From the NCBI GenBank assembly GCA_013912105.1, contig JACERY010000002.1:62001-126000 (forward strand): a stretch of 64,000 bases of DNA. Direction: 5' to 3'. This document shows positions 33,860-42,530 of the stretch, piece after piece. The position numbers and the translations under genes are program-made. The DNA comes from Acidimicrobiales bacterium. GTDB lineage: Bacteria > Actinomycetota > Acidimicrobiia > Acidimicrobiales > UBA8592. The stretch's first letter is position 1. Each line of letters starts with the position of its first letter. The notes under the pieces were generated by a model that was not told where the DNA came from, searched no databases, and saw only the letters and a program-made list of their open reading frames with translations.

Positions 33860-34729
33860 ATGTCACCTGTCGTAACTATGAGCCAATTGCTCAAAGCCGG
33901 AGTGCACTTCGGACATCAGACAAGACGATGGAATCCCAAAATGCAACGGTTCATCCATGGTGAGCGAAATGGGATTTACCTTATCGACTTAAACCAAACC
34001 CTAGAAAGAATTTCTGACGCCTATACTTTCGTGCGCGACACCGTTTCTCGTGGTGGGATGGTTCTATTTGTCGGGACGAAAAAACAAACCCAAGATGCAG
34101 TTCAATCATTTGCTCAGGGTTGCGGGCAGCCATATGTAAATCAGCGTTGGTTAGGTGGAATGCTTACAAACTTTGAAACTATGGCCAAACGTGTAGCAAA
34201 AATGAAGGATTATCAGCGTATGCGAGATTCTGGCGAGTTCGATGAGATGCCTAAAAAAGAAGCTCTAATGTTGTCTAGAGAACTAACGAAACTTGAACGT
34301 AACCTAAGTGGAATTAGTATGCTCCGGGAAAGGCCACAAGTAGTTTTCGTCCTAGATACTAAAAAGGAACATATAGCAGTTACTGAAGCCAACAAACTTG
34401 GTATTCCTGTTATAGCGGTTGTTGATACTAACTGTGACCCTGACGTTATCGATTTCGTCATACCTGGAAATGATGACGCAATCCGTTCCGGGGAACTGAT
34501 GTGTCGAGTAATATCTGAAGCTGTTCAAGAGGGGCAACTTATGCGCTCAAAGAAAGCAGACCCTGTGCAAGCCCCTAAAGTACTTGAAGAGGAAAAAGAA
34601 GTGGATCAAGAGGAAGCTAAGAAGGCAGCAGCAGCTGACTTTCAAGAAAGAGAACGTAAGATAGCGTCTGAAATTACTGCTTCTACTGAGACCTCGGAAG
34701 AACAAGTAGAGAAGGAAGAGGAAGCGTAA
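33860..34729 (+). CDS. rpsB: 30S ribosomal protein S2
   Basis: A 289-residue S2. [20 protein letters not shown] at the N-terminus and [33 protein letters not shown] and [20 protein letters not shown] are hallmarks. The C-terminal 50 residues are a charged, Glu-rich tail ([20 protein letters not shown]). A strong GGAAGGAGAAATAAA site precedes the ATG. The stop overlaps the tsf start (TAATG), so S2 and EF-Ts are coupled. Confidence 0.97.
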   Translation: MSPVVTMSQLLKAGVHFGHQTRRWNPKMQRFIHGERNGIYLIDLNQTLERISDAYTFVRDTVSRGGMVLFVGTKKQTQDAVQSFAQGCGQPYVNQRWLGGMLTNFETMAKRVAKMKDYQRMRDSGEFDEMPKKEALMLSRELTKLERNLSGISMLRERPQVVFVLDTKKEHIAVTEANKLGIPVIAVVDTNCDPDVIDFVIPGNDDAIRSGELMCRVISEAVQEGQLMRSKKADPVQAPKVLEEEKEVDQEEAKKAAAADFQERERKIASEITASTETSEEQVEKEEEA

Positions 34730-35523
34730 TGGCGGAATTTACGGCGAAAGATGTCCAAAAGTTAAGACAGGCATCTGGAGCAGGGATGATGGATGCAAAG
34801 AAGGCGTTAGACGAAGCAACTGGAGATTTTGATGCCGCCCTTCAAGCCTTAAGAGAAAAAGGATTAGCAAAAGCCGATAGTAGAAGTGATAGAGAAAGTT
34901 CTAATGGGGCAATTGCAATAGCACAGAATGAAAATGCCGTCGCGTTAGTTGAACTGAAATCAGAAACTGACTTTTCAGCTAAGGCAGAAGACTTTTTAAC
35001 ACTTACCCAAGAGATAGCAGAGCTTGTTTTGGCCGGCGGTGAAGATTCAGTTGCGGAGAAATCAGCGGAAATAGATGATCTTCGAATTGCGAAAAAAGAA
35101 AATATCCAACTTGGGACTGTAAGACGGATTGATATCGAAGGTGGGTCAATAGTTGATGCATATTTACACACAGACCAAGAAGGAAGAGGAATCAATGGCG
35201 TTGTAGTGCAGGGTAAAGATGTTTCATCCGAAGTCTTGCATGAAGTTGCCTTACACATTGCCTTCGCAAAACCTTCAGCACTGTCACGTGATGAAGTTCC
35301 AAGTGAAGAGATAGAGAAAGAACGCGAAAGTGCGTTGGGTGTAACGAAGGCAGAAGGAAAACCTGAAGCTGCATGGGAAAAAATTGTAGATGGGAGAGTC
35401 TCTAAGTGGTTAAGTGAAAGAGTTCTGCTGGAACAAGGTATGTTCGGAGAGAAAGAGACTGTTTCGCAGAAGCTTGGAAGCGGATCAATAATTAATTTCG
35501 TGCAAGCGTACATTGGTGATTAA
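34729..35523 (+). CDS. tsf: Elongation factor Ts
   Basis: A 264-residue guanine-nucleotide exchange factor for EF-Tu. FTAKDVQKLRQASGAGMMDAKKAL is the N-terminal UBA-like domain, and ETDFSAKAEDF corresponds to the TDFV motif (Ser where Val is usual) that contacts EF-Tu. The C-terminus ends in the usual short coiled segment. Length is normal for Actinobacteria. The TAATG overlap with rpsB indicates coupled translation. Confidence 0.96.
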   Translation: MAEFTAKDVQKLRQASGAGMMDAKKALDEATGDFDAALQALREKGLAKADSRSDRESSNGAIAIAQNENAVALVELKSETDFSAKAEDFLTLTQEIAELVLAGGEDSVAEKSAEIDDLRIAKKENIQLGTVRRIDIEGGSIVDAYLHTDQEGRGINGVVVQGKDVSSEVLHEVALHIAFAKPSALSRDEVPSEEIEKERESALGVTKAEGKPEAAWEKIVDGRVSKWLSERVLLEQGMFGEKETVSQKLGSGSIINFVQAYIGD

Positions 35524-35600
35524 AGCAAAAATAAACCTTCAAAGAATTGGAATCTTGCGAATGACATGCGCAGGGAGTCTAAACAGGGCATTATACAGAA

Positions 35601-36344
35601 GTGGATGATTCAGAGAAAAACCTCTCAAAAGGCCGATGGGACCGAATAGTTCTTAAAGTCTCTGGAGAAGCTTTTGCAGGCGATGCCGGATATGGGATAG
35701 ATGGCCATGTAGTGCAGGAAATTGCGCGACAAATTGTAAAAGTCCGATCAGAATTTGAAGTCCAATTAGCCATTGTTGTCGGTGGAGGAAATATATGGCG
35801 TGGAATGGCAGGCTCTGGAGCAGGGATGGATCGTGCTCAAGCAGATTACATGGGAATGTTAGCAACTGTTATCAATGGGCTTGCTCTTCAAGACACACTT
35901 GAACAACTTGGTCAACCTACACGAGTCCAAACAGCAATTCATATGAGCCAAGTGGCTGAACCCTATATACGCCGCCGAGCGCTTCGGCATTTAGAAAAAG
36001 GCAGAGTTGTTATCTTCGCAGGAGGAACTGGAAATCCATTCTTCACGACAGATACAACTGCAGCTCTTCGAGCTGTAGAAATTGAAGCCGGGGCTATTCT
36101 TAAAGGTACGCATTCTGGTATCCAAGGGGTTTATGATGCAGATCCAAGAACTAACAAAAACGCTAATCTCCTGAAAGAAATTGACTATTTAGAAGTTCTT
36201 AGCAAAGGTTTAAAAGTCATGGATTCCACCGCAATCTCTCTATGCATGGATAACAGTCTTCCGATTGTCGTTTTTGATCTCATGGGTGACGGGAATGTAG
36301 GTCAAATTCTAGCCGGTAAGCCAATAGGAACTGTCGTAAGTTAG
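35601..36344 (+). CDS. pyrH: UMP kinase
   Basis: A 247-residue hexameric amino-acid-kinase-fold enzyme that phosphorylates UMP to [21 protein letters not shown] is the N-terminal ATP-binding block, [10 protein letters not shown] the glycine-rich loop, and [19 protein letters not shown] the phosphate-binding loop. The start is GTG. Order rpsB-tsf-pyrH-frr-cdsA-dxr is the standard bacterial one. Confidence 0.96.
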   Translation: MDDSEKNLSKGRWDRIVLKVSGEAFAGDAGYGIDGHVVQEIARQIVKVRSEFEVQLAIVVGGGNIWRGMAGSGAGMDRAQADYMGMLATVINGLALQDTLEQLGQPTRVQTAIHMSQVAEPYIRRRALRHLEKGRVVIFAGGTGNPFFTTDTTAALRAVEIEAGAILKGTHSGIQGVYDADPRTNKNANLLKEIDYLEVLSKGLKVMDSTAISLCMDNSLPIVVFDLMGDGNVGQILAGKPIGTVVS

Positions 36345-36351
36345 GTGATAG

Positions 36352-36921
36352 ATGAGCGGTGAACTCGTAGATCTAGTTCTGTCTGAAACAGAAGAGAAGA
36401 TGGAAAAGGCTGTCTCGCGAGCGAGGAGTGAATTCTCAGCAATTCGAACAGGGCGGCCAAGTCCGGCATTAGTGGAACGTATTATTGTCGATTATTATGG
36501 AAGCGAAGTTCCCCTTCAGCAACTTGCAAGTTTCTCTGTTCCTGAAGCTCAGCTATTAGTCATCTCGCCGTTTGATAAAGGGGCTATTGAAGCTATAGAG
36601 AAAGCAATCCTATTAGCTGACCTTGGTCTAAGCCCATCAAACGATGGATCTGTGCTTCGTCTAAATTTCCCGCCGCTGACGGAAGAGAGAAGAAAGCAGC
36701 TGGTTAAAGTCGTGAAGACGCTTGCTGAAGAAGGAAGAATAGCAATTCGCGGGGTAAGACGATCTGCTCGACAGGATCTCGATTCGCTAGAGAAGGACGG
36801 CGATGTTTCCTCAGATGAGACAAAAAGAGCATCTGAAAAGGTTGATACACTAACACGTCAATACGAAGATCAAATTAATTCAGCGCTATCGCAGAAAGAA
36901 ACCGAGCTGCTAGAGGTCTAA
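36352..36921 (+). CDS. frr: Ribosome recycling factor
   Basis: A 189-residue factor that splits post-termination ribosomes with EF-G. IRTGRPSPALVERIIVDYYG and RLNFPPLTEERRKQLVKVVK are diagnostic. The C-terminal helical segment completes the three-helix bundle. Seven bases separate it from pyrH. Length is the usual 185-190. Confidence 0.96.
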   Translation: MSGELVDLVLSETEEKMEKAVSRARSEFSAIRTGRPSPALVERIIVDYYGSEVPLQQLASFSVPEAQLLVISPFDKGAIEAIEKAILLADLGLSPSNDGSVLRLNFPPLTEERRKQLVKVVKTLAEEGRIAIRGVRRSARQDLDSLEKDGDVSSDETKRASEKVDTLTRQYEDQINSALSQKETELLEV

Positions 36922-36952
36922 GCTAAGCTAGTTCATAGATTGTGGAGGCACC

Positions 36953-38110
36953 ATGGACAAATCAGAAGAAGATTCTGAAAGACAGAAAGAAGAGCAAACT
37001 GGAAGCCATGGCTTACCTCATTGGACTGAGTCGGGGACTGGGCAAATACCTGCTGTTTCTAACAATGATCCTGAACCATCAGATACATGGTCTTCGCTAA
37101 GCGATGGACCCCAATGGGCTGATGATCCCGTGGCAATAGAGAAAAATCCAGTCATTCAGGAATCTCCCCGCGTTGATTTAACCATTGGTGATGATTCAAA
37201 GTCAGAAGACTTCTTTTCTTATGAGCGAACTCCGGATTTGGCAGAAACCACTGAATCAATTATTTCTGAAGGGAAAAAATCACGGAGATCAGGAATGGGA
37301 TCAAGAGAAACAATCACACGAATTTTTACTGGAGTCGTGCTGGCTGGAATAGTCATACTCTGCCTTGCTATAAGCAAGCTTGTAACCGTGATTCTCATTT
37401 CCGTGATGCTTGGAATAGCTGTCACTGAATTATTCCAAAGTCTTTTTAAAGTTGGCTGGCAACCTCCTACCCTTGTTGGCCTCATAGCATCTGTTTCTAT
37501 GCCTTTGGCAACCTATTGGCGAGGTGAAGGAGCTATAACGTTAGTCCTTTTCCTCACTATGTTGACCGGATCGCTTTGGTATCTTCTAGGGATAGGCGGA
37601 ACCCGACCAGTGCCGAACTTGGCAGCAATGATGCTCGGAGTTGTTTACATTGGAGTTCTAGGATCGCATGCAGTGCTTCTTCTCGATGACCCCAAAGGAA
37701 AAGGTCTATTTCTAGCTGCAATCTTTCTCGCTGCAGGTTATGACATAGGAGGTTACTTTATTGGGCAAGCTCTGGGTCGATCTCCGTTAACGGAAGTTAG
37801 TCCAAACAAAACCATTGAAGGTTTACTAGGAGGAACTGTCGCAACAATTGGAGTAGGAATACTCTTATCAATTTTCAATGTAGGGCCATTTGATGGCGAC
37901 CCTTTTGGATTCTCTAATGCTTTGCTCCTCGGAATTGTTGTAGCAGCTATCGCTCCTATCGGTGATTTAGCTGAGTCTCTCATTAAGAGAGATCTGAAAA
38001 TAAAAGATATGGGGAATGTGTTGCCGGGTCATGGTGGAGTTCTAGACAGATGCGACACTTTGTTATTTGTTCTTCCGACAGTATTTTATATGGTCAAGAT
38101 AATGGCCTGA
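36953..38110 (+). CDS. cdsA: Phosphatidate cytidylyltransferase with acidic N-terminal extension
   Basis: A 385-residue membrane enzyme making CDP-diacylglycerol, precursor of phosphatidylglycerol. The CdsA signature is near the C-terminus: KRDLKIKDMGNVLPGHGGV followed by LDRCD. SPNKTIEGLLGG is the other conserved block. Roughly eight hydrophobic helices start near residue 120. The first 110 residues are hydrophilic and acidic with no family match, longer than typical CdsA (260-290). The product feeds PgsA at 61131. Confidence 0.93.
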   Translation: MDKSEEDSERQKEEQTGSHGLPHWTESGTGQIPAVSNNDPEPSDTWSSLSDGPQWADDPVAIEKNPVIQESPRVDLTIGDDSKSEDFFSYERTPDLAETTESIISEGKKSRRSGMGSRETITRIFTGVVLAGIVILCLAISKLVTVILISVMLGIAVTELFQSLFKVGWQPPTLVGLIASVSMPLATYWRGEGAITLVLFLTMLTGSLWYLLGIGGTRPVPNLAAMMLGVVYIGVLGSHAVLLLDDPKGKGLFLAAIFLAAGYDIGGYFIGQALGRSPLTEVSPNKTIEGLLGGTVATIGVGILLSIFNVGPFDGDPFGFSNALLLGIVVAAIAPIGDLAESLIKRDLKIKDMGNVLPGHGGVLDRCDTLLFVLPTVFYMVKIMA

Positions 38111-38175
38111 GTGGTTTGCACTTAACTGCGGTAAATAATGCTTGAGTATTAACATATCCCCCTAGACTGTTAGGG

Positions 38176-39348
38176 ATGACTAGTGTCGCAGTACTCGGGT
38201 CAACAGGTTCAATAGGAACTCAAACCCTTGATGTTATAAGAAACAGCCCAGAAGATTTTTCAGTTGACGTGTTAGCGGCTGGTTCTTCTGCTGACCAAGT
38301 GATGAAACAAATAGTAGAATTTAAGCCGCAAGTAGTTGTTATGGCTCAGCCAAAAGCTGCTGATAAAATCCGATCAGAGTTTCATGATCTTCAGGTTTAT
38401 TCTGGGCAGGAAGCTCTTGAGAAAGCTGCGACGCAAAGCGATGTAGTTGTTAATGCCATAGTCGGGTTTGCTGGCCTTCCGGTTACTCTTTCCGCATTGA
38501 AAGCCGGAAAACGTCTTGCCTTAGCAAATAAAGAATCTTTAATTGCTGGGGGCCCTGTGGTTCGAAAAGTGCGAAAGACTCTTAACGCTGAAATCATCCC
38601 TGTGGATAGTGAGCATTGCGCTTTGCATCAATGCTTAAAAGATAATTCAGTTAACTTAGAAAATCCGAATGACTTCGTTAAAAAACTTTTGATAACAGCT
38701 AGCGGTGGCCCATTTCGGGAATGGCATGAAGCCCAATTGCAGGAAATAACAGTCGATGATGCTCTCAAACACCCAACTTGGAATATGGGTCCAAAAATAA
38801 CTATCGATTCATCAACGTTGATGAATAAAGGACTTGAAGTCATTGAAGCTCATGAGTTATTTGCAATCCCGTACGACCAAATTCAAGTCGTTGTTCATCC
38901 TCAATCTATTGTTCACTCAATGGTTGAGTTCGTTGACAGCTCTGTTATCGCCCAAATGTCAATGCCCGACATGAGGTTGCCTATTACATACGCACTTCAA
39001 TATCCAAAACGGGGAAGAGCTTCATGGGGGGCAATTGATTGGAGCAACCTTAAAAGACTTGATTTTGATGAACCTAACAAGAAGGCATTTCCTTGTTTAG
39101 AGTTAGCATTTCAGGCTGGCAAGATAGGGGAAACGGCTCCTGCGTGGCTTAACGCTGCAAACGAGATTGCTGTTGAAGCATTCCTTAACGGGAAAATCCC
39201 GTGGATCAGAATCTCAACGATTATTGAAGAAACACTAAATCAATACGATAGTGGACTAGCAGAAACGGAAAATGATATTTATACAGCAGATGCGAAAGCT
39301 CGATTAACAGCTCAAACAATCCTTGAAAATTTCGATCATGGGCAGTAA
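38176..39348 (+). CDS. dxr: 1-deoxy-D-xylulose 5-phosphate reductoisomerase
   Basis: A 390-residue NADPH-dependent enzyme that commits carbon to the MEP isoprenoid pathway. The NADPH motif GSTGSIGTQTLDVI opens the protein. ALANKESLIAGG, PVDSEHCALHQCL (metal Asp/Glu), SGGPFREW and TWNMGPKITIDSSTLMNKG form the active site. A short intergenic stretch separates it from cdsA. rseP starts inside its last codons. ispG, a later enzyme of the same pathway, is two genes downstream. Confidence 0.97.
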   Translation: MTSVAVLGSTGSIGTQTLDVIRNSPEDFSVDVLAAGSSADQVMKQIVEFKPQVVVMAQPKAADKIRSEFHDLQVYSGQEALEKAATQSDVVVNAIVGFAGLPVTLSALKAGKRLALANKESLIAGGPVVRKVRKTLNAEIIPVDSEHCALHQCLKDNSVNLENPNDFVKKLLITASGGPFREWHEAQLQEITVDDALKHPTWNMGPKITIDSSTLMNKGLEVIEAHELFAIPYDQIQVVVHPQSIVHSMVEFVDSSVIAQMSMPDMRLPITYALQYPKRGRASWGAIDWSNLKRLDFDEPNKKAFPCLELAFQAGKIGETAPAWLNAANEIAVEAFLNGKIPWIRISTIIEETLNQYDSGLAETENDIYTADAKARLTAQTILENFDHGQ

Positions 39349-40624
39349 AAAAGAATCTCGACTAGGTGCATCAGCAACTCATGGTGATCTAAGCAACGAA
39401 GGAAATGGGTCAATCATTGGAATGGTCACGATCCTTGCTTTATTAATTCTCCTAGGAGTAAGTGCCGGCAAGGCAGGAGTAATTGTTGTTCTTTCCCTCG
39501 TAGCTATGCTATTCCTTCATGAACTCGCTCACTATCTCGTCGCCAAAAAGGCTGGGATGAAAGTTACAGAGTTTTTTATAGGCTTTGGGCCCAAAATTTG
39601 GTCATTTCGAAAAGGCGAAACTGAGTACGGTTTGAAGGGAATTCCTGCGGGTGCATATGTTCGAGTTATAGGAATGAATAACCTTGACCCTGTAAATCCC
39701 GAAGACGAGAACAGGACCTATCGAAATTCAAAATTCCATCAACGTTTACTCCTAGCAAGCGCCGGTTCGCTAATGCATTTCCTGCTTGCTCTTATCTTGC
39801 TTTATGCCGTCTTAGTAGGTAATGGAATTAAAGTAGACGAATCCGAATGGACAGTAAGGGAAATATTGCAAAATGGACCAGCTGAGCAAATAGGAATTGA
39901 AGCAGGAGATCAGATTATTTCTTTTAATGCGCAGCCGGTAAATAATTGGCAAAATTTTGCTTCTTCAATTGCTGAAATGCCCAATGAAATGGTTACTTTG
40001 GAAATTCTTCGAGATGGCGAAACGTTTTCTTTACAAGGCCAATTAGGGCAACGTGATGCCGGCTCAATAGGCCAAACAGAAGGAAGCGGCTTTTTAGGTA
40101 TAGCAAGAAGTGACTTTTCGAATGAAAAAGTAAATCCCGCAAAAGCTGTAATAGAGACAGGAAAAGAGTTCGGATTTCTTGCGAAAGAAACAATTGTTGG
40201 GCTTGGTAATTTCTTTAGCCCTAATGGTTTAGGCAGTTTCTTCTCGGACGTTTTTGAAGTAGATTCAACAGATTCTGAAGAGGAAGTCTTAAGTTCTTCA
40301 AGAAGCGAAGAAGGCAGAGTTGTTTCTGTTGTGGGAGCTACAAGAATTGGTGCACAACTGACCGAAACAGGGTGGCCAGGTCTACTTCTTTTCCTCGCAA
40401 CTATTAACGTCTTCGTAGGTTTATTTAATTTAATTCCGTTACTTCCTCTAGATGGTGGACATATCGCGGTTGCGGTATATGAACGAATCAGAAGTCGAAA
40501 GGGCATTAGATATCATGCTGACGCATCCAAACTTCTTCCATTAACTTACGCTGTAGTTTTTGCCTTGATATTTATAGGAATTGCTGCCGTATACCTAGAC
40601 ATCGCAGACCCAATATCCCTCTAG
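39338..40624 (+). CDS. rseP: Site-2 intramembrane zinc metalloprotease (RseP/RasP)
   Basis: A 428-residue protein. The ATG at 39338 overlaps dxr by 11 bases; the track's start five codons earlier is less likely. The intramembrane zinc site is HELAH (HExxH) near residue 62, and the partner Asp is in LPLDGGHI near 371. A PDZ domain (QNGPAEQIGIEAGDQIISFN) lies between. Homologues cleave anti-sigma factors and leftover signal peptides; the actinobacterial orthologue (Rip1) regulates envelope responses. The dxr-rseP-ispG order is standard. Confidence 0.93.
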   Translation: MGSKKESRLGASATHGDLSNEGNGSIIGMVTILALLILLGVSAGKAGVIVVLSLVAMLFLHELAHYLVAKKAGMKVTEFFIGFGPKIWSFRKGETEYGLKGIPAGAYVRVIGMNNLDPVNPEDENRTYRNSKFHQRLLLASAGSLMHFLLALILLYAVLVGNGIKVDESEWTVREILQNGPAEQIGIEAGDQIISFNAQPVNNWQNFASSIAEMPNEMVTLEILRDGETFSLQGQLGQRDAGSIGQTEGSGFLGIARSDFSNEKVNPAKAVIETGKEFGFLAKETIVGLGNFFSPNGLGSFFSDVFEVDSTDSEEEVLSSSRSEEGRVVSVVGATRIGAQLTETGWPGLLLFLATINVFVGLFNLIPLLPLDGGHIAVAVYERIRSRKGIRYHADASKLLPLTYAVVFALIFIGIAAVYLDIADPISL

Positions 40625-40635
40625 AATGAAAAATA

Positions 40636-41856
40636 ATGCAAAACACATCACAAATACCTAGAAAACAAACGAAACAGATTGCTGTAGGTTCTGTCCTCGT
40701 AGGCGGCGGTGCTCCAATTACTGTTCAGTCAATGACCACTACCAAGACATCAGATGTTGAAGGGACGTTGCAACAGATCTACGCCTTGGCAGCAGCTGGA
40801 GCTGACATAGTGAGATGTACCTGTAATGACACCGCTGCAGCTGAGGGTCTAGCAAGTATTGTTCCTCGCTCACCGATACCAGTTGTTGCTGACGTGCACA
40901 ATCAATATAAAATGGCGCTTGCTGCTATCGCTTCGGGTGTTGATTGTCTTCGGTTAAATCCAGGAAACATACGAAGACCAGAACATATCAGAGCCGTTGC
41001 CGAGTCTGCAGGTGAGAATGAAGTTCCAATTCGGATCGGGGTTAATGGCGGATCCTTACATCCTGATCTTTATGAAAAATATGGTGGCAAAGTAACTCCT
41101 GAAGCGATGGTTGAATCAGCAATGGCTGAGCTTTCGTATTTCGATGAAGTCGGGTTTGATGCTGTCAAAATTTCAGTGAAAGCTTCAGATGTAACTTTAA
41201 TGGTTGAAGCCTACAGGCAGCTAAGTGAAATAACGGATCATCCCCTCCATTTGGGTGTTACCGAAGCCGGACCGCCACCGTCTGGGCTTATTAAGTCAAC
41301 TGCTGGAATAGCGACATTACTTCTTGAGGGTATTGGGGACACTATCCGTTATTCATTAACAACGGACCCGGTTCAGGAAGTTAAAGCCGGGCGCCAATTG
41401 TTAGAAGCACTCGGGTTGCGTAAAAGAAAGAATGTTGACCTCATCGCATGTCCAAGTTGTGGACGAGCGGAAGTAGATGTCTATGACGTTGCTGCAAGAG
41501 CCCAATCCGCCTTTGAAGACAAAGAGATACCTCTTCAAATAGCAATTATGGGGTGTGTAGTTAACGGTCCAGGTGAAGCGCGAGATGCAGACCTGGGAAT
41601 AGCAGCTGGAAATAAACGAGGTCATTTGTTTGTGAAAGGCCAAAATGTTGCTGTTGTAAAAGAAGATGAAATGGTTGAGACTTTAGTTGAGTGGGCAGAA
41701 TTTATAACAGAAAATGGAACTGAGGCAGCGCTTGCCAGAGTAGACCTAGAAAAGGCGAAAAAAGAAGCAGAAAAAGATAGAAAGAATTTATTGCTCGAAC
41801 AAGGGCATGACGTTAACGAAGACGAAAAAAGAGTTGAGCTCATTAGAAAGATCTAG
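40636..41856 (+). CDS. ispG: 4-hydroxy-3-methylbut-2-enyl-diphosphate synthase
   Basis: A 406-residue iron-sulfur enzyme of the MEP pathway. VQSMTTTKTSDVEGTL and DIVRCTCND are N-terminal landmarks. The [4Fe-4S] cysteines are in LIACPSCGRAEVDV and MGCVVNGPGEARDADLGIA. The C-terminal 60 residues are charged and helical (EKAKKEAEKDRKNLLLEQG), longer than in E. coli. A TATAAT-containing leader and a strong hairpin follow the stop. Confidence 0.96.
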   Translation: MQNTSQIPRKQTKQIAVGSVLVGGGAPITVQSMTTTKTSDVEGTLQQIYALAAAGADIVRCTCNDTAAAEGLASIVPRSPIPVVADVHNQYKMALAAIASGVDCLRLNPGNIRRPEHIRAVAESAGENEVPIRIGVNGGSLHPDLYEKYGGKVTPEAMVESAMAELSYFDEVGFDAVKISVKASDVTLMVEAYRQLSEITDHPLHLGVTEAGPPPSGLIKSTAGIATLLLEGIGDTIRYSLTTDPVQEVKAGRQLLEALGLRKRKNVDLIACPSCGRAEVDVYDVAARAQSAFEDKEIPLQIAIMGCVVNGPGEARDADLGIAAGNKRGHLFVKGQNVAVVKEDEMVETLVEWAEFITENGTEAALARVDLEKAKKEAEKDRKNLLLEQGHDVNEDEKRVELIRKI

Positions 41857-41910
41857 CTTCCATTATTGTTTTATGGAATCAAGTGCTGATGCAACGCCGG
41901 GAATCAAGGA

Positions 41911-41916
41911 TATAAT
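41911..41916 (+). promoter_or_regulatory. Consensus -10 element before rimP-nusA-infB
   Basis: A perfect TATAAT in the gap after ispG. No TTGACA-like sequence sits 16-19 bases upstream, so a -35 is not evident. If used, transcription would begin near 41923, about 20 bases before the hairpin and 90 before the rimP ATG. Confidence 0.4.
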
Positions 41917-41942
41917 GATTAGGTCTTGAATTCCTAAGGAAA

Positions 41943-41970
41943 AAAAGGCGTGGGAAATCCCACGCCTTTT
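41943..41970 (+). terminator. Perfect 13-bp hairpin between ispG and rimP
   Basis: AAAAGGCGTGGGA, AA, TCCCACGCCTTTT is a perfect GC-rich inverted repeat with four T on its 3' side and four A on its 5' side, so it can act in both directions. It may end the dxr-rseP-ispG transcript. If the TATAAT at 41911 is used, it would instead act as a leader attenuator for rimP-nusA-infB, where NusA could control its own operon. Confidence 0.6.
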
Positions 41971-42012
41971 GTGGATATGGGGCTATTTATATTGAAAAAG
42001 AAAGGAGAAGAA

Positions 42013-42519
42013 ATGAGCATTGTGAAAAAAGTAACATCGCTGGTAGAAGATCTTCTCCAAACAACTAAATACCGACTATACGACGTCGAACAGAATGCTG
42101 GTATTTTGAAAATCACAGTTAATTCCCCAAGCGGGGTAACTCTAGACGAACTTGCTGAGATTAATCGCAAAATTTCACACGACCTAGATGAGAAAGATCC
42201 GATCCCCAGTAAATACACATTGGAAGTTTCTAGTCCTGGCCTTGAACGGAAATTGAGAACAAATAACCATTTCCTAGGGGCAGTGAATGAAAAAATTACC
42301 GTAAAACTGGGTCCACATATCGAGGGAGACCGTCGACTTGAGGGGATCCTTAGACAAGTAACTGATGAACTCTTGACTCTTGAAACAGTCACTAAGGAAG
42401 TGCGTGAAATTAAATTTCAAGATGTGACGCAAGCAAAAACGGTTTTTGAGTGGGAGAAGAACCCAAAGCCAGGAAAACAAAATGGGAAACACCAAGTTTC
42501 ATCCATCCAGAATAGATAA
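42013..42519 (+). CDS. rimP: Ribosome maturation factor RimP
   Basis: The track's GTG start (41950) lies inside the hairpin above. The ATG at 42013 has AAGAAAGGAGAAGAA directly upstream and the correct family start, so the protein has 168 residues. LYDVEQNAGILKITVNSPSG and the SSPGLERKL block are RimP hallmarks; RimP assists 30S assembly. rimP-nusA-infB is the conserved order. Confidence 0.93.
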   Translation: MSIVKKVTSLVEDLLQTTKYRLYDVEQNAGILKITVNSPSGVTLDELAEINRKISHDLDEKDPIPSKYTLEVSSPGLERKLRTNNHFLGAVNEKITVKLGPHIEGDRRLEGILRQVTDELLTLETVTKEVREIKFQDVTQAKTVFEWEKNPKPGKQNGKHQVSSIQNR

Positions 42520-42530
42520 AGGAAAAAAAC

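Noticed and set aside
34842-35513. 223-residue minus-strand ORF opposite tsf
   Set aside because: Ser/Thr-rich shadow of a highly conserved coding strand; no ribosome-binding site and EF-Ts on the other strand is certain.
39910-40506. 198-residue minus-strand ORF opposite rseP
   Set aside because: Mirror frame of the RseP PDZ and membrane region; low-complexity composition and no recognisable domain.
41950-42012. Upstream GTG start for RimP
   Set aside because: It lies inside a perfect hairpin and lacks a ribosome-binding site; the ATG at 42013 has an ideal one and the family N-terminus.
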